DNA of 64,000 nucleotides from positions 7,750,001-7,814,000 of the forward strand of contig JAULSR010000002.1 of assembly GCA_030512295.1 (NCBI GenBank), in the 5' to 3' direction. A program made the translations under genes and the position numbers. This DNA is from Bombardia bombarda (lineage: Eukaryota; Ascomycota; Sordariomycetes; Sordariales; Lasiosphaeriaceae). Shown one piece after another: positions 36,588 through 48,800 of this stretch (positions are counted from its first letter, which is position 1; each line of letters opens with the position of its first letter). The notes below the pieces were generated by a model. That model did not search any database. It had not been told where the DNA came from and saw nothing but the letters and a program-made list of their open reading frames with translations.

Positions 36588-37661
36588 GTTGGTGGTTGCA
36601 CCTGTTAGCGTTCCGCGATATTCTGCTGTCATGCATATGGCTCGAGGAGCATGTCCAATCAATAAAGACGAATCCCTCTTGTGGCTTTTCTGGGCGTATC
36701 CTGTAAAGAGCCCCTGTTGGTCAGTCTCCCAGACGCCGAGTCTGTATGTAAGCGCCAAGACTCAATAATAGACTCTCAGATGTGGTTCTATAAGTGTGGG
36801 ACACTTGACTTTTTCCACCACTCACTCATACCATTAGTGCATACCCTACCTACCTAGGTACCTACCCACTTCCACAAGCACATGGCCATCCACACTTCTG
36901 AGGCCGTTGATAGCCAAGTTGGTGCCATCTCACTGCATTGATATTATCGAAATCCTGCTCATGAGTTGAAATGCGCTTTCTAGAGCCGCATGGAGCTTTT
37001 GCGCCGCATTTGCGCATCAGTTCTCGTAGACAAACCACCGCACCCATTGACGTTTTAGTTCGTTTTTCGATGATTACCTAGCGATTGAGTTTCAAGGCGT
37101 TATCAGCCCATCATGGCCAAAATGATCTGTTGGTAGAACAGAAGTTAGATAGCGCCTGGTGTGCGCATATCATGTCGCCGACATAACTCACTGTCACCAC
37201 CGCCACCGCAAGCAAGCCATGTGCCCGGTTATGGTCTACCTGATACACTGGACAAACACTCGAACACGGTATGGCAGCTCTGAAGCCGCCGCTTCATACT
37301 GCCTGTTACCATGTATAGAACTGTGCGTCTCAGCCATTGATATGGCTGCATAGCCTTGGACGAGAGGAATCTCTTTATTCTGTGCCATAATGAAGTCAAC
37401 AGGGGTTACAACGCCTCAAGCAACAAGCGCCACCATTAGCTCACGTCAGATTCCAGTACTGTCTGGATACCCAATTCCAAACATGGTAGATCGAGCCCAG
37501 TGATTTGATGACAATGGTGGTCCCTCATATACCACATCCATCTTACTATCTCTTGCTAATACCACGAGCTTCACTCCTATCAAAAGCTGCTTATTATTTT
37601 TTGTCTCAACACTCCATTCTCCAGTTGGCATCATCACGCAGTACGATAAAATCGAGTCAAA
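36588..37661. other. Intergenic region, P450 to SAT4-type membrane protein gene
   Basis: These 1074 bases hold a TACCTAGGTA palindrome in an ACCTA-rich patch (36844..36868) and otherwise nothing I recognise. Confidence 0.45.
36851..36860. repeat. Palindrome TACCTAGGTA, copy 2
   Basis: A perfect palindrome 263 bases after the P450 stop codon, set in ACCTACCTAGGTACCTACC. Confidence 0.6.
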
Positions 37662-39387
37662 ATGGCGGACCCCTTAGCCAACTTTCCGGCCATGGTGCCA
37701 CCGCCCGGCGAGGTTTCGAACTTCATCGACCCCTACTCGCTGGCACCGGCTGGCAGGATTGTTGTCTACGTCACCCTTCCACTGATGGTTATCAGTGTGG
37801 CTTTGCGCATCTACACTCGCTTGTTTGTCACCCGAACCATAGGCACTGATGACTGTGAGAAACCTCTGTGAAGCATTGATCAATGGTAGTGTAGTCAGTT
37901 TGCTGATACTCGATTCAGACCTATGTGTTGCTGCAGCTGTAGGTTGTCATTTATTTCTGTCATCGCCAAAGCCCATCGATTGACACTTTCTGGATATTCT
38001 AGGCTGCTGTTGTCTCGTATTGTGCCGTGACGCTCTCTGGTATGTCGAGCCTGTTAAAAGTACAAAGCCAGCTTTTAGCTTTTCCATTGACACCATTCCG
38101 ATACAGTCTTTGGAGGGGGCTACCTGGGACCTCACCAGTGGAACGTACGGCTCACGTCAATCACCCCTGATTATATCAAGGTAAGAAGATTTGCTGAGCG
38201 TGAGCAGAACATACCTCTGTTGCTGACATGTCCTTCTCAAAACCCAGGGTGCCATAGTCATAACATGCCTCTATTCAGCCAGCGCCCTGTTCATCAAGGC
38301 ATCTCTCTTCGTCTTCTATCTACGCATCTTTCGGCCATCCACGCTAGCCAATATTATGATATGGACCGGCCTTGTCCTCGTGGTGCTGTTCTACGTCATT
38401 TGCATCATCACAACATCTGTCTTTTGCAATCCGACGCAATGGTCCAACAGCACCAGCCAGATCGACTTCCTCATAAAACAGGGTTCTAGCAACTGTAACC
38501 ACCCACAGCTCAACCTCTCCGCTGCCCAGGGTGTCTTTAGCACATTGTCGGATATCTATCTGCTCTCGATACCAATTATCTTTATCTCCACCCTCGAGCT
38601 TCCCCTCCGACGCAAGGTCGGCATTTGCGGAATTTTCCTCGTTGGCTTGCTGTAAGATATTCATGCCCATTCTTGACTGACAATTACTTCCAAATGCTAA
38701 TACACTCTACTTCTTTCAGTGCCACGGGTTGCTCCATAGCCACCCTCACCTTCAGATTTCAGCAAAGAAACTCAGAGGACTTCTCTTGGTTCTCTGCATT
38801 GAACATTATCCTTGGGTGCGTGACCAACCGTCCTTTCCCGCTCGCATTGACTCGATATTAACAGATGGACTTTTTACAGGACCGCCGAGCTCAACGCGGG
38901 TGTCATATGCGCCTGTATTCCTGTGGCGTTTGTCATATTCAAGCGCATCACCAGCACACCCGGACTATGGGTGTCGTCTCTGCGACAGTATCTCCGCTCA
39001 GCGACACGCGGCCGTCTCAGCCGGCGCAACCAGTCGGCGACTGTCGTTGGCAAAGACGGCGAAGGCTCTGAATACGCAACCAAGGAGGACTATCATCTCA
39101 ACAAGCTTCCCAACATACCCAGGGCTACCATCACCGGCCTGGGAACGTTTGTACGTGGCGGGAAGAATCAGCAGTCGACAGAGCTGACGCAGATGTCGGG
39201 GTTGACAACTGGCACCTATGCCGAGATTGGCACAGTTGAGGAAGAGTATCATCAGCAGCTTAAGCGGTTTGAGTCTTCATCGACCACTGCGGCTGCTGCC
39301 CCGCAGTCGCGAAGGGGAGAGCGGCAGACAACACCCGGAGGCGCTGTCACCCCAAAGCAGAGCCATGACCATGGCACTGCAAGCTGA
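37662..39387 (+). CDS. Seven-TM integral membrane protein of the fungal SAT4/PTH11-like family
   Basis: Exons 37662..37854, 37919..37938 (20 nt), 38003..38039 (37 nt), 38107..38180, 38248..38651, 38720..38815 and 38880..39387 join in phase for 443 residues. Hydrophobic segments are about seven, including VVYVTLPLMVISVAL, TGLVLVVLFYVICII and an IPIIFISTLELPL segment before the cytosolic turn. The family signature DxxCNPxxxxW appears as VFCNPTQW. The N-terminus is short and lacks a CFEM domain. The last 150 residues are a hydrophilic, Ser/Thr-rich cytosolic tail. Such proteins sit in the plasma membrane and are proposed to be receptors; the ligand is unknown. It lies inside the P450/transporter group. 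Confidence 0.82.
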
Positions 39388-39752
39388 TGTTGGACAGAGA
39401 TTGGGAGCTAGACGTTAGGTAGACAGGATGGGTACTAATCTACGTACAATAATGGTCAATAAGTCTGCTAATACCTAGTTCGTGGGGGAAAGGTAGAGGC
39501 GTTAACAGACGTATTATTTGTATGGCGCAATGCATCATTCAAGAATAGTTTTTCCAAATCCGAGACAGGTGACCAAGTCCCTTTGATATTATACACTTTG
39601 TAAATAGTACATTACAATGCGTCCTGAGCCGCATAAGTTTTCCATGAAATTTGTCTACAACCTCTGAAAACAAACATCCGTGCATATGAGACTAGATCCA
39701 TGTCTACATTGCCTTGAAACGTCGTGGTAACAGGAACTACATATAACCCAGT
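39388..39752. other. Convergent 3' intergenic region
   Basis: These 365 bases lie between the ends of the SAT4-type gene and the minus-strand P450. No gene or repeat is seen. Confidence 0.45.
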
Positions 39753-41458
39753 CTAGGCTGCTGCCATCTTGACTTTCATCCGCATAGAGTCAGCGGGCTT
39801 AACGGTGACCTGGCGTGTCTGCATTATTGTTAGCTGCTCATTTCTGCATAGTACTGTTCCGAGCTTTTGATTTGCCATACCGTGTAAAGAAGTGACTTGA
39901 CCTTGAACTGGTCACTGGTCTCGTCAAGTATTGGGCGATTGTCCTTATCCATCTCCATCTCGCCCAGTCCCACCTTGGTGAAGTCGTACCGTCTCGCGAC
40001 GGCAGCAATGATGACGCGGGCCTCGATGGTTGCAAACTCCTGTCCGATGCAGTTGCGCGGCCCTCTCTCAAACGGCCTCCACGAGCTGGCTGGTATCTGC
40101 GAGGCACCACCCCCCAGCCAGCGCTCGGGTCTAAACTCGTCAACGGACGCGCCATAGACGGCTGCGTCGCGGTGGATGATGGTGTTGCAGCTGTAGATGA
40201 TTGTGCCGTCGAGGTTGTGCTCGACGCCGTCGGGGGTGTGCACCGTCAGGTTACTTCCGAATGGAGAGGTGCGTGCTGTCGCGGCGGGCGGGTGCAGTCT
40301 CATTGTCTCCTTAATGACGGCCGAGATGTACGACATGCGGTATATCAGGTCGGGCCCGTGGGGCTGCAGAAGCTGGGCGCGTATGGCGTCGGGATCGGCG
40401 TCGTCGCCTAAGATAGTGTCGAGTTCGGCGCGCACAGCACGCAGGGCGCGAGGGGTGCGCGAGAGCTCATAAAAGACCCAGGCAAGAGTCACGCTGGTGG
40501 TGTCGTGGCCAGCCAAGAGAAAAGTTTTGAGCTGATCCGCCGTCTCATTGACGAGGTCGTTGGTCAAAGGAGCCGTAATGTCTTGGAAACTTAGATAGAG
40601 AATGCTGCGCGAGGACAAGGTGGGTGGTGATGCGCCATGGCCACCATGCTTCTGCTCCAAGTAATCTGCATATTTACGCCGGACAATGGCTCTGAGGATC
40701 ACGTCGATGCGCGTCCCCAGGCGATGGCGCTCTAGGATGACCCTTGGTTGGAGCCACCAAGGCAAGTCGGCCTTGTCGTCAGAGTACTGTTTGAGCAGGT
40801 TGCCAAAGAGCTGGATCAGCTCGCCCTGGTTGTCTTTACGCTGCGCCTGAAGGTCGACATCCATAACAACAGCCCCGATGATGTCGAATGTCAGGTTGAT
40901 GATGAGGGGGGCCACGGCAAAGTCATTTCCGGAACGGGCCAAGGCATCAAGATGACCGACAAAGCCTGACGTCTTGCTCAAGATGGCGGGCAAGAGGGTC
41001 ATTAGGTGTTGGGGAGCAAAGCCCGGGTTGAACCTCTTGCGGAGGGCCTTCCATGTGTCGCCGTGGGCGGCGATAATGGATGTTGGCCCGATCAGATGGA
41101 CCAGGTAGTTGAGGCTAGCTTTTGGCACGCTAGTGGGAAACAGCTTGGAAGCCCTGGATATCTGCTCGGCAATCTCGTGGCTAGTGACAAGCACCATGGG
41201 ACGGTTGACGGGGCGCAGGTCAACAAACATCAGGGGCGGTCGCCCGATGGTGTCGTGCATTTCCGAAAAGATCATATCCGGATGACGGTCGGCCTTGCCA
41301 CGTTTGATAAAGTCGTCAAAGGTCTTGAGATGGCCAAGCACCAGCGATGGCGGCAGCTGAGGAATGCTCGCATACTGCTTGAAGCGCTTGTGCCATACCA
41401 GACGGTACAGGTACGAAGCCAGCAGCACCAAGGCCGCTGCTAGCAAAGGTCCTAGCAT
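39753..41458 (-). CDS. Cytochrome P450, class II microsomal type
   Basis: Exons 41458..39881 and 39818..39753 give 547 residues. The start at 41458 is chosen because it opens a membrane anchor (LLAAALVLLASYLY). The open frame continues 120 codons upstream, but that extension is Pro/Thr/His-rich without motif. The short last exon (22 codons including the stop) follows a 62-bp intron and restores the beta-strand end usual for fungal P450s (VTVKPADSMRMKV); reading through the intron would replace it. Motifs: helix I AGHDTTS, helix K ETMR and heme loop FERGPRNCIGQEFA. The product is a monooxygenase in the ER membrane. It differs clearly from the two CYP7-like P450s on either side and is divergent from the next one. 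Confidence 0.85.
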
Positions 41459-42856
41459 ATCGGCTCGGCCAGGAACTAGATGCTGAGGATGGCGTCGTGT
41501 TGGCGACTCTTGTGCGCGTGCCTGTACCTGTGTCTGGGGGTGGGTGTGTGTGGCAGCGGCCCGTTGATGGAGACCGGTTGGTGTGCAGCTGAGAGCATCA
41601 TCAGGCATGGAGTAGGTAAAAAGGTCTGCTCCTTGAAAAGAGAGGGGCATGGACGAATACCTGTGAGGGGAACTGCAAACAATCAACGGCCAGCACTGAC
41701 GAGTGATAACGGCGCACCGCCCTGTGCAACCATGCGTCGAAAGAACGCCCAGATACAGTGCATTCAGTGAGGTATGTGCATGTTCACAGTGCCAAATGAC
41801 AAAGGCGGCCGTCAGCACGGGAAGCCGGGTCAGAGATCAAGATTGCCGCATTCCCGTATTTCAGCTGGACACTGTGCTTTGGACACCAACCAACCTGATT
41901 CCAATTTGCTGCCCACTCAGGGGCTAAGACACCCTTTGTGACTTGTCGCCGATAAAAACCGTCCAGCCCACCATTGAATTAAGATAACTTGCGCCACCAA
42001 TCGCTTGTCGCCCGCATAAGCAACATAGCGGCAGGGATTTACCATGTACACTATCTGGGAATTTCTGGTGGAGAGGGGGTGAATATATCAAGCAGCTCCT
42101 GCTTACCTATCTCCTTGGCGTGCGCTGCACCTTGCATGATAGGGGACTAGCCAGCCAGAAATGCCTTGGCTGGACGGCCCGCTGAGCTAAGCCCTTGGAA
42201 GCTCTTTGGTTACATTGGTCTAACAACACATCAACGCCTCAACTCTGAGAATATCAGGACCGAACCACACAGACTGGACGGGCGCCTGGGCTAAAGAGGG
42301 GAAGCGCAATCGCCGAGGCTGGAGGTGAAACATGTCAACCTGGAACGTACCTACCAGTACCCAGTACATGGATAGAGAAAGCCATTATAGCTGCTACTAC
42401 TATAAATGGAAAAAGGCGCGTTTGGATTTCTTGTCAGATAACGATAAATTCATGTAAACTTGCCAACTTTACAACAATGAAATTATGAAAGTAAATCTGG
42501 CTTTCGTTATAGATGTCATTCTCGTGCTCTCCTGTATATGTGACTTGCACATACACATTCGGTCAGTCCATGTGGATGACATGGGAGATCTCGCAAACAG
42601 TTGTGATGTGATAAGGTCTCGGCCGAGTATGTGCCTTACTACTGCACTTCTTGGCTGTCCCCCCGTGGTGATAGCATTTGCTAGCCTATTTCTTGCTGCT
42701 GGATCTGAACACTTGGCTGAGCATATCTGGACAAGTCCCTCTTTCCAATCACATCTTCGCAACCACCTCTTCACAAGCACACATTCACAAGCACACATTC
42801 ACCAGCGCTCCTTCATCAGCACGCACCGTCAAGACATATACCAAACGAACAACACA
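41459..42856. promoter_or_regulatory. Divergent region between two P450 genes
   Basis: These 1398 bases separate two P450 start codons that read away from each other. An open frame runs through part of it on the minus strand, continuous with the P450 frame, but has no motif. Short direct repeats of ACAAGCACACATTCAC occur at about 42772..42800. A shared promoter is likely. Confidence 0.45.
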
Positions 42857-44757
42857 ATGCTGGCTTCGAGCTTTGATCCATCAGCTCTCCTTGCCTTTGC
42901 AGGGATTGCTATTGGCGTGGGGCTTGCATTCAACTATGCGTACGATGTTATTGAATATCATCGGGCTCAGGGCAACGAGACTGAGAACTGTCTCCCTCCC
43001 AAATACCCAACTTTAATACCATACTTGGGAAACATTGTTCCATTCCTTTGGAACACTCCGAGTTTCCTTCAGCGGACGACGTAAGTTGCTTGGCACCATC
43101 ACCATTTCCTCCGAGTTCTCAAATGGCTAATAAATCCATGCAACTACCTCAGGTCGTATGGCGGGCAGCTTGGCTCGTCGAGAATCAACGTTGGCCCACA
43201 CTGGGATGTCTACCTCTTCCAAGATAGAGAAACAGTCATGCAACTATGGAAAAATTCGACCATCATGTGTGCTGGGCGAGTTCATGTCTGGGCATGCAAG
43301 TATCTGTTTGGCATGCCCGACAAGTTCCTTTCGCTATATGCCGCTGACAACTCTGGACCATTTGCCAAACCGTACCCCGGAAGCAATGTGCCACCTCATC
43401 TTCGCGTGCACCGGCTCATGAACGAAGGCATCGAGAAGGCTCTGACTGGGTCCGGATTTGATCCAACGCTTCAAAGATTCAGAAAGGCCTTTGTTTTGCA
43501 ATTTCCAGCCACCCTGAACACGACAAGGGTATCAGAGGGGTCAGAGTGGATTGAGATACCAGACTTTCGCAAGTTTATCCACAACACTGTTGGCACGTCA
43601 CTTGTACAGGCAGTCTTTGGCCCAAGTCTCTTGCATGTAAATCCGACCTTTATGGACGATCTTTACGAGTTCGACCAAGTCCTGCCCTTGCTTTCCAAAG
43701 GACTACCGAGTTTCATCATGCCCCAGCCATATGCCATTCGTCGACGACTTCGTGACAACTTCAAACGGTGGTACGCATATGCAAGAAAGCATTTCACTGA
43801 GTCCGCCATTAGCGAAGATGGCGACGGTGATCCGTTTTGGGGTTCCAACTGGATGAGACAGCGGCAAAAGACGCTCGACCTCATTCAAGACGACGATGTC
43901 CTGGCTGCGGGTGATTTGGGCGTTGCTTGGGCGTGAGTATTACCCAACTATCTCACGACGGCAGTTACTGACAGTTCTGGGTTGTATTAGATCAATTGCC
44001 AATGTGGTTTCGGCCTCAACCATGGTATTGGTGCACGTTGCCAAGACTCAGAATCTCCCCAATCGCGTTCGAAATGAAGTGACATCGGCTTTTGGCAACC
44101 AGCCATTGGAAGATATCAATCTCCGACAACTCTCAAAGAACCCGCTTCTCTCGTCCATATACGCCGAGACCCTTCGTTTGCACGTCAAATCCTTCACGGT
44201 AGTAAGCTCCCCAGTTCAGGATATCAATCTGGGAAAGTTCCGGCTCCCCAAGAACAGCATGGGTCTAGTCAATGCCCACGTCTCGCACATGGACGAGAGC
44301 TTCTGGAATACCAAGGATGGCCTGCATCCCTTGAACTCGTTCTGGGCTGAGAGATTCTTGACGGACCCGAACGACCCCTCAAGCGGGCCAACTAGGTTCA
44401 CACGCCAAGATAATGCCATTCGCGACGACGCTGCTGGCAATCCCAATGCACCATACTACTCGATGAAGGGCTTAGAGGGATCATGGATTCCATACGGAGG
44501 TAAGTCGCATGCAATTAACTGTGCAGTCACATTATCTGCATGGCTGACTGACTCCTATTTTTACAGGTGGTCATCTTATCTGTCCAGGGAGATTTCTGGC
44601 CAAAAATGTCATGATACTCGCATGTGCTCTCTTGACAAGTGAATTCGAAATGGAAGTCCTAACTAAGGAGATCCTGTTCAGTTCCAAGTGGTTTGGGTTT
44701 GGAGCCGAGATTCCAAAACATGCCATAGCTGTTCGCATAAGAAGGAGAGTACAGTAA
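42857..44757 (+). CDS. Cytochrome P450, CYP7/CYP8-like, paralogue of the gene at 34762
   Basis: Exons 42857..43080, 43153..43932, 43991..44499 and 44567..44757 give 567 residues. The start follows a run of CACATTC repeats and opens an N-terminal membrane helix (LLAFAGIAIGVGLAF). The helix K motif is ETLR. The heme loop is split by the last intron: IPYGG before it and GHLICPGRFLAK after it, so the cysteine exon is easily missed. The segment YAADNSG and the overall layout match the P450 at 34762..36587. The predicted product is a microsomal monooxygenase of unknown substrate. Confidence 0.85.
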
Positions 44758-45851
44758 AGTGGGTACATTGGGTGGGTAGTTGTGAGCTATCTGGGTACCT
44801 AGGTACGTTGGAATTAAGTCAATAGCATCAGCAAATCTGGCAACCGTGCTACCTTAGCACTCGATGTAAACGCTCTTAAAGAGCTAGAACTTGGCTCTGA
44901 CTGTTATCGGCGACTGGGTATGTCTAATATGATAGTTTGATAAGATACATACCTTAATATTGTGTACCCCTGGGAACCTGGAATGTGTCCAATCCATTTC
45001 GTGGTGTGCAGTCCCACGGGCGATGCTCGTAAAGGTCTTTGATGTGTTTGAAGTGCCACACCCTTTTTGATAGGTTGACCCCAAACTGACTGCTTTGAAA
45101 AGCAGGCTCGTGGAAATTAGACTAGCTTGATGCGGCCAGAGCGGCAAAGTCAATCACGGCAGAGAACCTTGCGTCACTGTGCCTTAGGTCGGCCTGGCTT
45201 TGCATACGGACTAGGACGCACGACTGATCGCATAGCGCGGCCCCCACCTGAATTAAGATCTGCTCGGTACTGTTTACCCACCCTTGAGCGATAGATAACT
45301 CCCCAAACTCAGTTTTTTGCAGCTAATCACGGTTCTCGACTTCCCATCCAATGTAACCGAGTACCCGAATCAAGTATCTTGGCAATAGTCTGGAGCAAGA
45401 GGGACAAGAAATGAGGCTACCTGGATACCTAATCACAGTTACACAATGTAACATTGCCCAATTCTTCACAATTGCTCCAGTGATTGGCCATCTGAGGCAA
45501 ATTCATAGCACATGAGGAGATTGTTAGCTTCCTCCTTGCCTCGTAAATGTACCGATTGTGCCCTGATTTAATCTGTCATTTCCCCAACATGCGCGGGAGC
45601 TATCGGTAGTCGTGATTGCCCCAATTGCCGCCTCGGAGCTTTTGTCTCTTGGGTTCTTAGCGCTGATTCTCCCTCTCTACCTACCTAGGGCTGCAGGTCG
45701 ACTCACTTCACCCTTTGGTCTCAATAGCAAAGAGAGCCGGTTTTTTGCACACCACCGCCACAGTAGCTTCAACCTTACAAGCACCCGACTCCGAGTCTGG
45801 ACTGGCGTCATATGCGCGTTCACGATCTTAGTCTTGCCCACTCCTCCAAAC
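44758..45851. other. Intergenic region, P450 to ABC transporter
   Basis: These 1094 bases hold a TACCTAGGTA palindrome near the left end. A 240-base frame is continuous with the transporter from 45612 and is taken as 5' leader rather than coding. Nothing else is recognised. Confidence 0.45.
44796..44805. repeat. Palindrome TACCTAGGTA, copy 3
   Basis: A perfect palindrome 38 bases after the P450 stop codon, flanked by GG and CG. Confidence 0.6.
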
Positions 45852-48800
45852 ATGGAGAAGAATCTCGCCTCGGCAAGCCCTTGGGTCATGGTAGAGGAGG
45901 ACAGAGACCAGCATCTTAAAAAACTGCAGATTTCTGTATCATTCAGAGATCTGAGCTGCCATGGCTTCGTCACGGCATCGCAGCATCAGAGAACCTTTTT
46001 CGATTACGCCCTCTTCATCCCCAGATTCATAGCCGCCGGTTTCCGACAGCCACCAAAGAAGAAGGTGTCCATTCTTTCTGGATTTGAGGGAATGATCCTG
46101 CCCGGTCAAATGCTGCTCGTTTTAGGGCGGCCTGGCAGCGGATGCTCGACCTTTCTCAAAACTCTCAGCGGCGACTCTCATGGTTTCCGCATCGCAGACG
46201 AGGCAAATATCAACTACCGAGGTAACAACATGACTCTATCCACCAGGCATCCAGCTACCTTACCACATGCGCATGTCTCTTGTTAACACACAGTCAAGGT
46301 ATCTCGTATCGACGCTTCCATAACGTTTTCAAGGGGGAGCGCGTCTACGTTGCCGAGCTTGACGTTCACTTCCCTGAGCTCACACTCGGTCAAACGCTCA
46401 ACTTCGCCACATCGACCCGTGAAAACAGTTCAGTAACGATCAATCCAAAGGATGTTGCCTCGCTATTTGGTCTAGGTGAAGCGTTCGACACACCCATCGG
46501 AGACGCCCTTATCCGCGGCGTCAGCGGGGGTGAGAAGCGGCGAACTAGCATCGCAGAAGCTTTCATAGGTGGTGCTCAGTTTCAATGCTGGGACAATAGC
46601 ACGCGAGGACTGGATGCCCTGACGGCCCGTCAGTTCATCCAGCTGCTCAGGAAGCTAACAAATACCCAAAAGTCCACTGTTGCCATGAGTCTTTACCAAG
46701 CGTCTGAAGCCATGTATCAAGTACGTGCCAAATGTTCCCAGTTGAAGTCTTGTTCTAATGATATCACTTCGCAGAGCTTCGATAACGTCATTTTGTTATA
46801 CGAGGGTCGCCAAATCTACTTTGGCTCTTCACAGTCGGCGGTTGATTACTTCACCCGACTTGGGTATGTAAGACCTGCTCGCACGACAACTGCCGACTTC
46901 TTGACCTCCTTGACCAACCCAGCGGAGCGCATTGTACGCTCTGGCTATGAAAACCAAGTTCCAAGGTCACCTGAAGAGTTCTCCAGCGTATGGAGACAGA
47001 GCCCAGAGGCCAAGCTGCTTCGCACTCAAATAGAGACGTTCAATGCGGCTCACCCCATCACCTCGGGACCAGAAGACAGAATTCCCGACTCTGAGAGCTT
47101 GATGGGATCTCGGGACGACAGCACGAAGCGAAGGTTGGTACCTCAATGTGGATACTATGGGTCAAATTCTTTACAGTCTCTGACTTTGATATTACAGACT
47201 TCAGACCTGCACCTACCCACTCTCCATTCCCATGCAGGTGCTCGTTTGCCTTGACAGGTCGTTCCAACGCCTACGCACAAACATAGCTTCCGAGATATCT
47301 GCCATTGTGGCAAACACCATTTTGGGTGTCATCATAGGCAGTGTGTTCTACAACCTGAGCGAGACCACGGACAGCTTGGACCAGAGGACTCTGCTTCTCT
47401 TCTTTGCCCTGATGGTTAATGCTTTCATACCAGGAATCGAGGTACTTTCCACTTGTTTTCTTCAAGCATGAAACAAAGCGAAATAGCTGACCTGATGCCA
47501 CATGATGAAAGGTTATTCTAATGTGGGCACAGCGGCCCATTGTCGAGAAGCAGCATCGATATGCCTTCTACCACCCCTTCACTGAGAGGCTTGCCTCCAT
47601 TGTCAGCGCTTTGCCGGCCAAGATCGCTATATGCTTCTGCATCCATCTGCCTATCTACTTCATGGCCAATCTTCGCCGGTCAGTATCGGCCTTTTTCGTC
47701 TATTGGCTCTTCATGTTTGCCAATCTCGTCACCATGTCCATGCTCTTTCGCATGATAGGCTCCATCTCCCGAACACGAGAGCAGACCACGATACCTGTAT
47801 CAGTTGGGGTACTTCTGTTCATTATTTATACTGGTTTCGTCATCCCGCCAGATTACATGAAGCCTTGGCTGGGGTGGGTGTGGCGCATTAACCCGCTTGC
47901 GTACACATATGAGAGCTTGGTGGTTAACGAGGTTTGTAGCATCAGGGTGACGTTGATCGGTGATCAAGGTGCAAGGCTAACTCTCAGACAGATGCGAAAC
48001 CACTCTTTTCCATGCTCAACGTTACTCCCTGCTGGCCCATCATATACAGCAATAAGTCCCGATCAAAAAGTCTGTGCAGCTGTTGGAAGTACTATTGGCC
48101 AGCAGAGCGTCCAGGGCACAACGTATATTGAGTTGCGTTATGACTATTTTGAGAGTCATTTGTGGCGGTAAGAGACACGCCTTCGTTGATCGCCTGATGA
48201 TTGCATCGGCTTAGATCTGTGGCTTTACCCTGTTTCTGATAGATACGCTCAAAAGGAACCTTGCAATTCTCATCGCCATGATTGTCGCGTTTTGCGTCAT
48301 TCACCTGCTGGCATCTGAGTATGTTTCGGCGCAGCCCTCCAAAGGAGAAGTCTTGGTCTTTCGCCAACCCCGGGACAAGATAAAGAAAGGCAGCGAGAGC
48401 CTTGGAGCCAGATCGACAACCAGCGATCCAGTTACTGGTCCACCAAAAACAGACAGGCCCATGGCCGTAATTTCTCGCCAAGCAGGCGAGTTTCATTGGA
48501 CCAGTCTCAACTTTGAGGTCAAGGAGCGCAAGATTCTACAAGATATCCATGGTTGGGTTAAGCCTGGGACGCTGACTGCCTTGATGGTGAGTTTGGGCCA
48601 TCATAATCTCAGACTGTCCTGCTTGCTTCGCAGGTACCTAACCAACATGAATCACAGGGTGTCACCGGCGCAGGGAAGACTTCGCTCCTCGATGCACTCG
48701 CCAACCGCTCTACAAGTGGGAAAGTCAGCGGCCAAGTCTTGGTTGACGGGTTCTTTCGTGATGCCAGCTTCCAGCGGAAGGTCGGATATGTCCAGCAAGA

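Noticed and set aside
39830..39880. P450 C-terminus read through to the stop at 39830
   Set aside because: The 62-bp stretch has GTATGG and TGCAG ends, and splicing restores the usual P450 C-terminal strand; reading through gives an untypical tail.
41459..41818. 120-codon N-terminal extension of the minus-strand P450
   Set aside because: It is low-complexity Pro/Thr/His sequence before a perfect membrane anchor, so it is taken as 5' leader.
45612..45851. Upstream in-frame extension of the ABC transporter with a hydrophobic start
   Set aside because: PDR transporters do not carry such a leader, and the ATG at 45852 gives a normal N-terminus.
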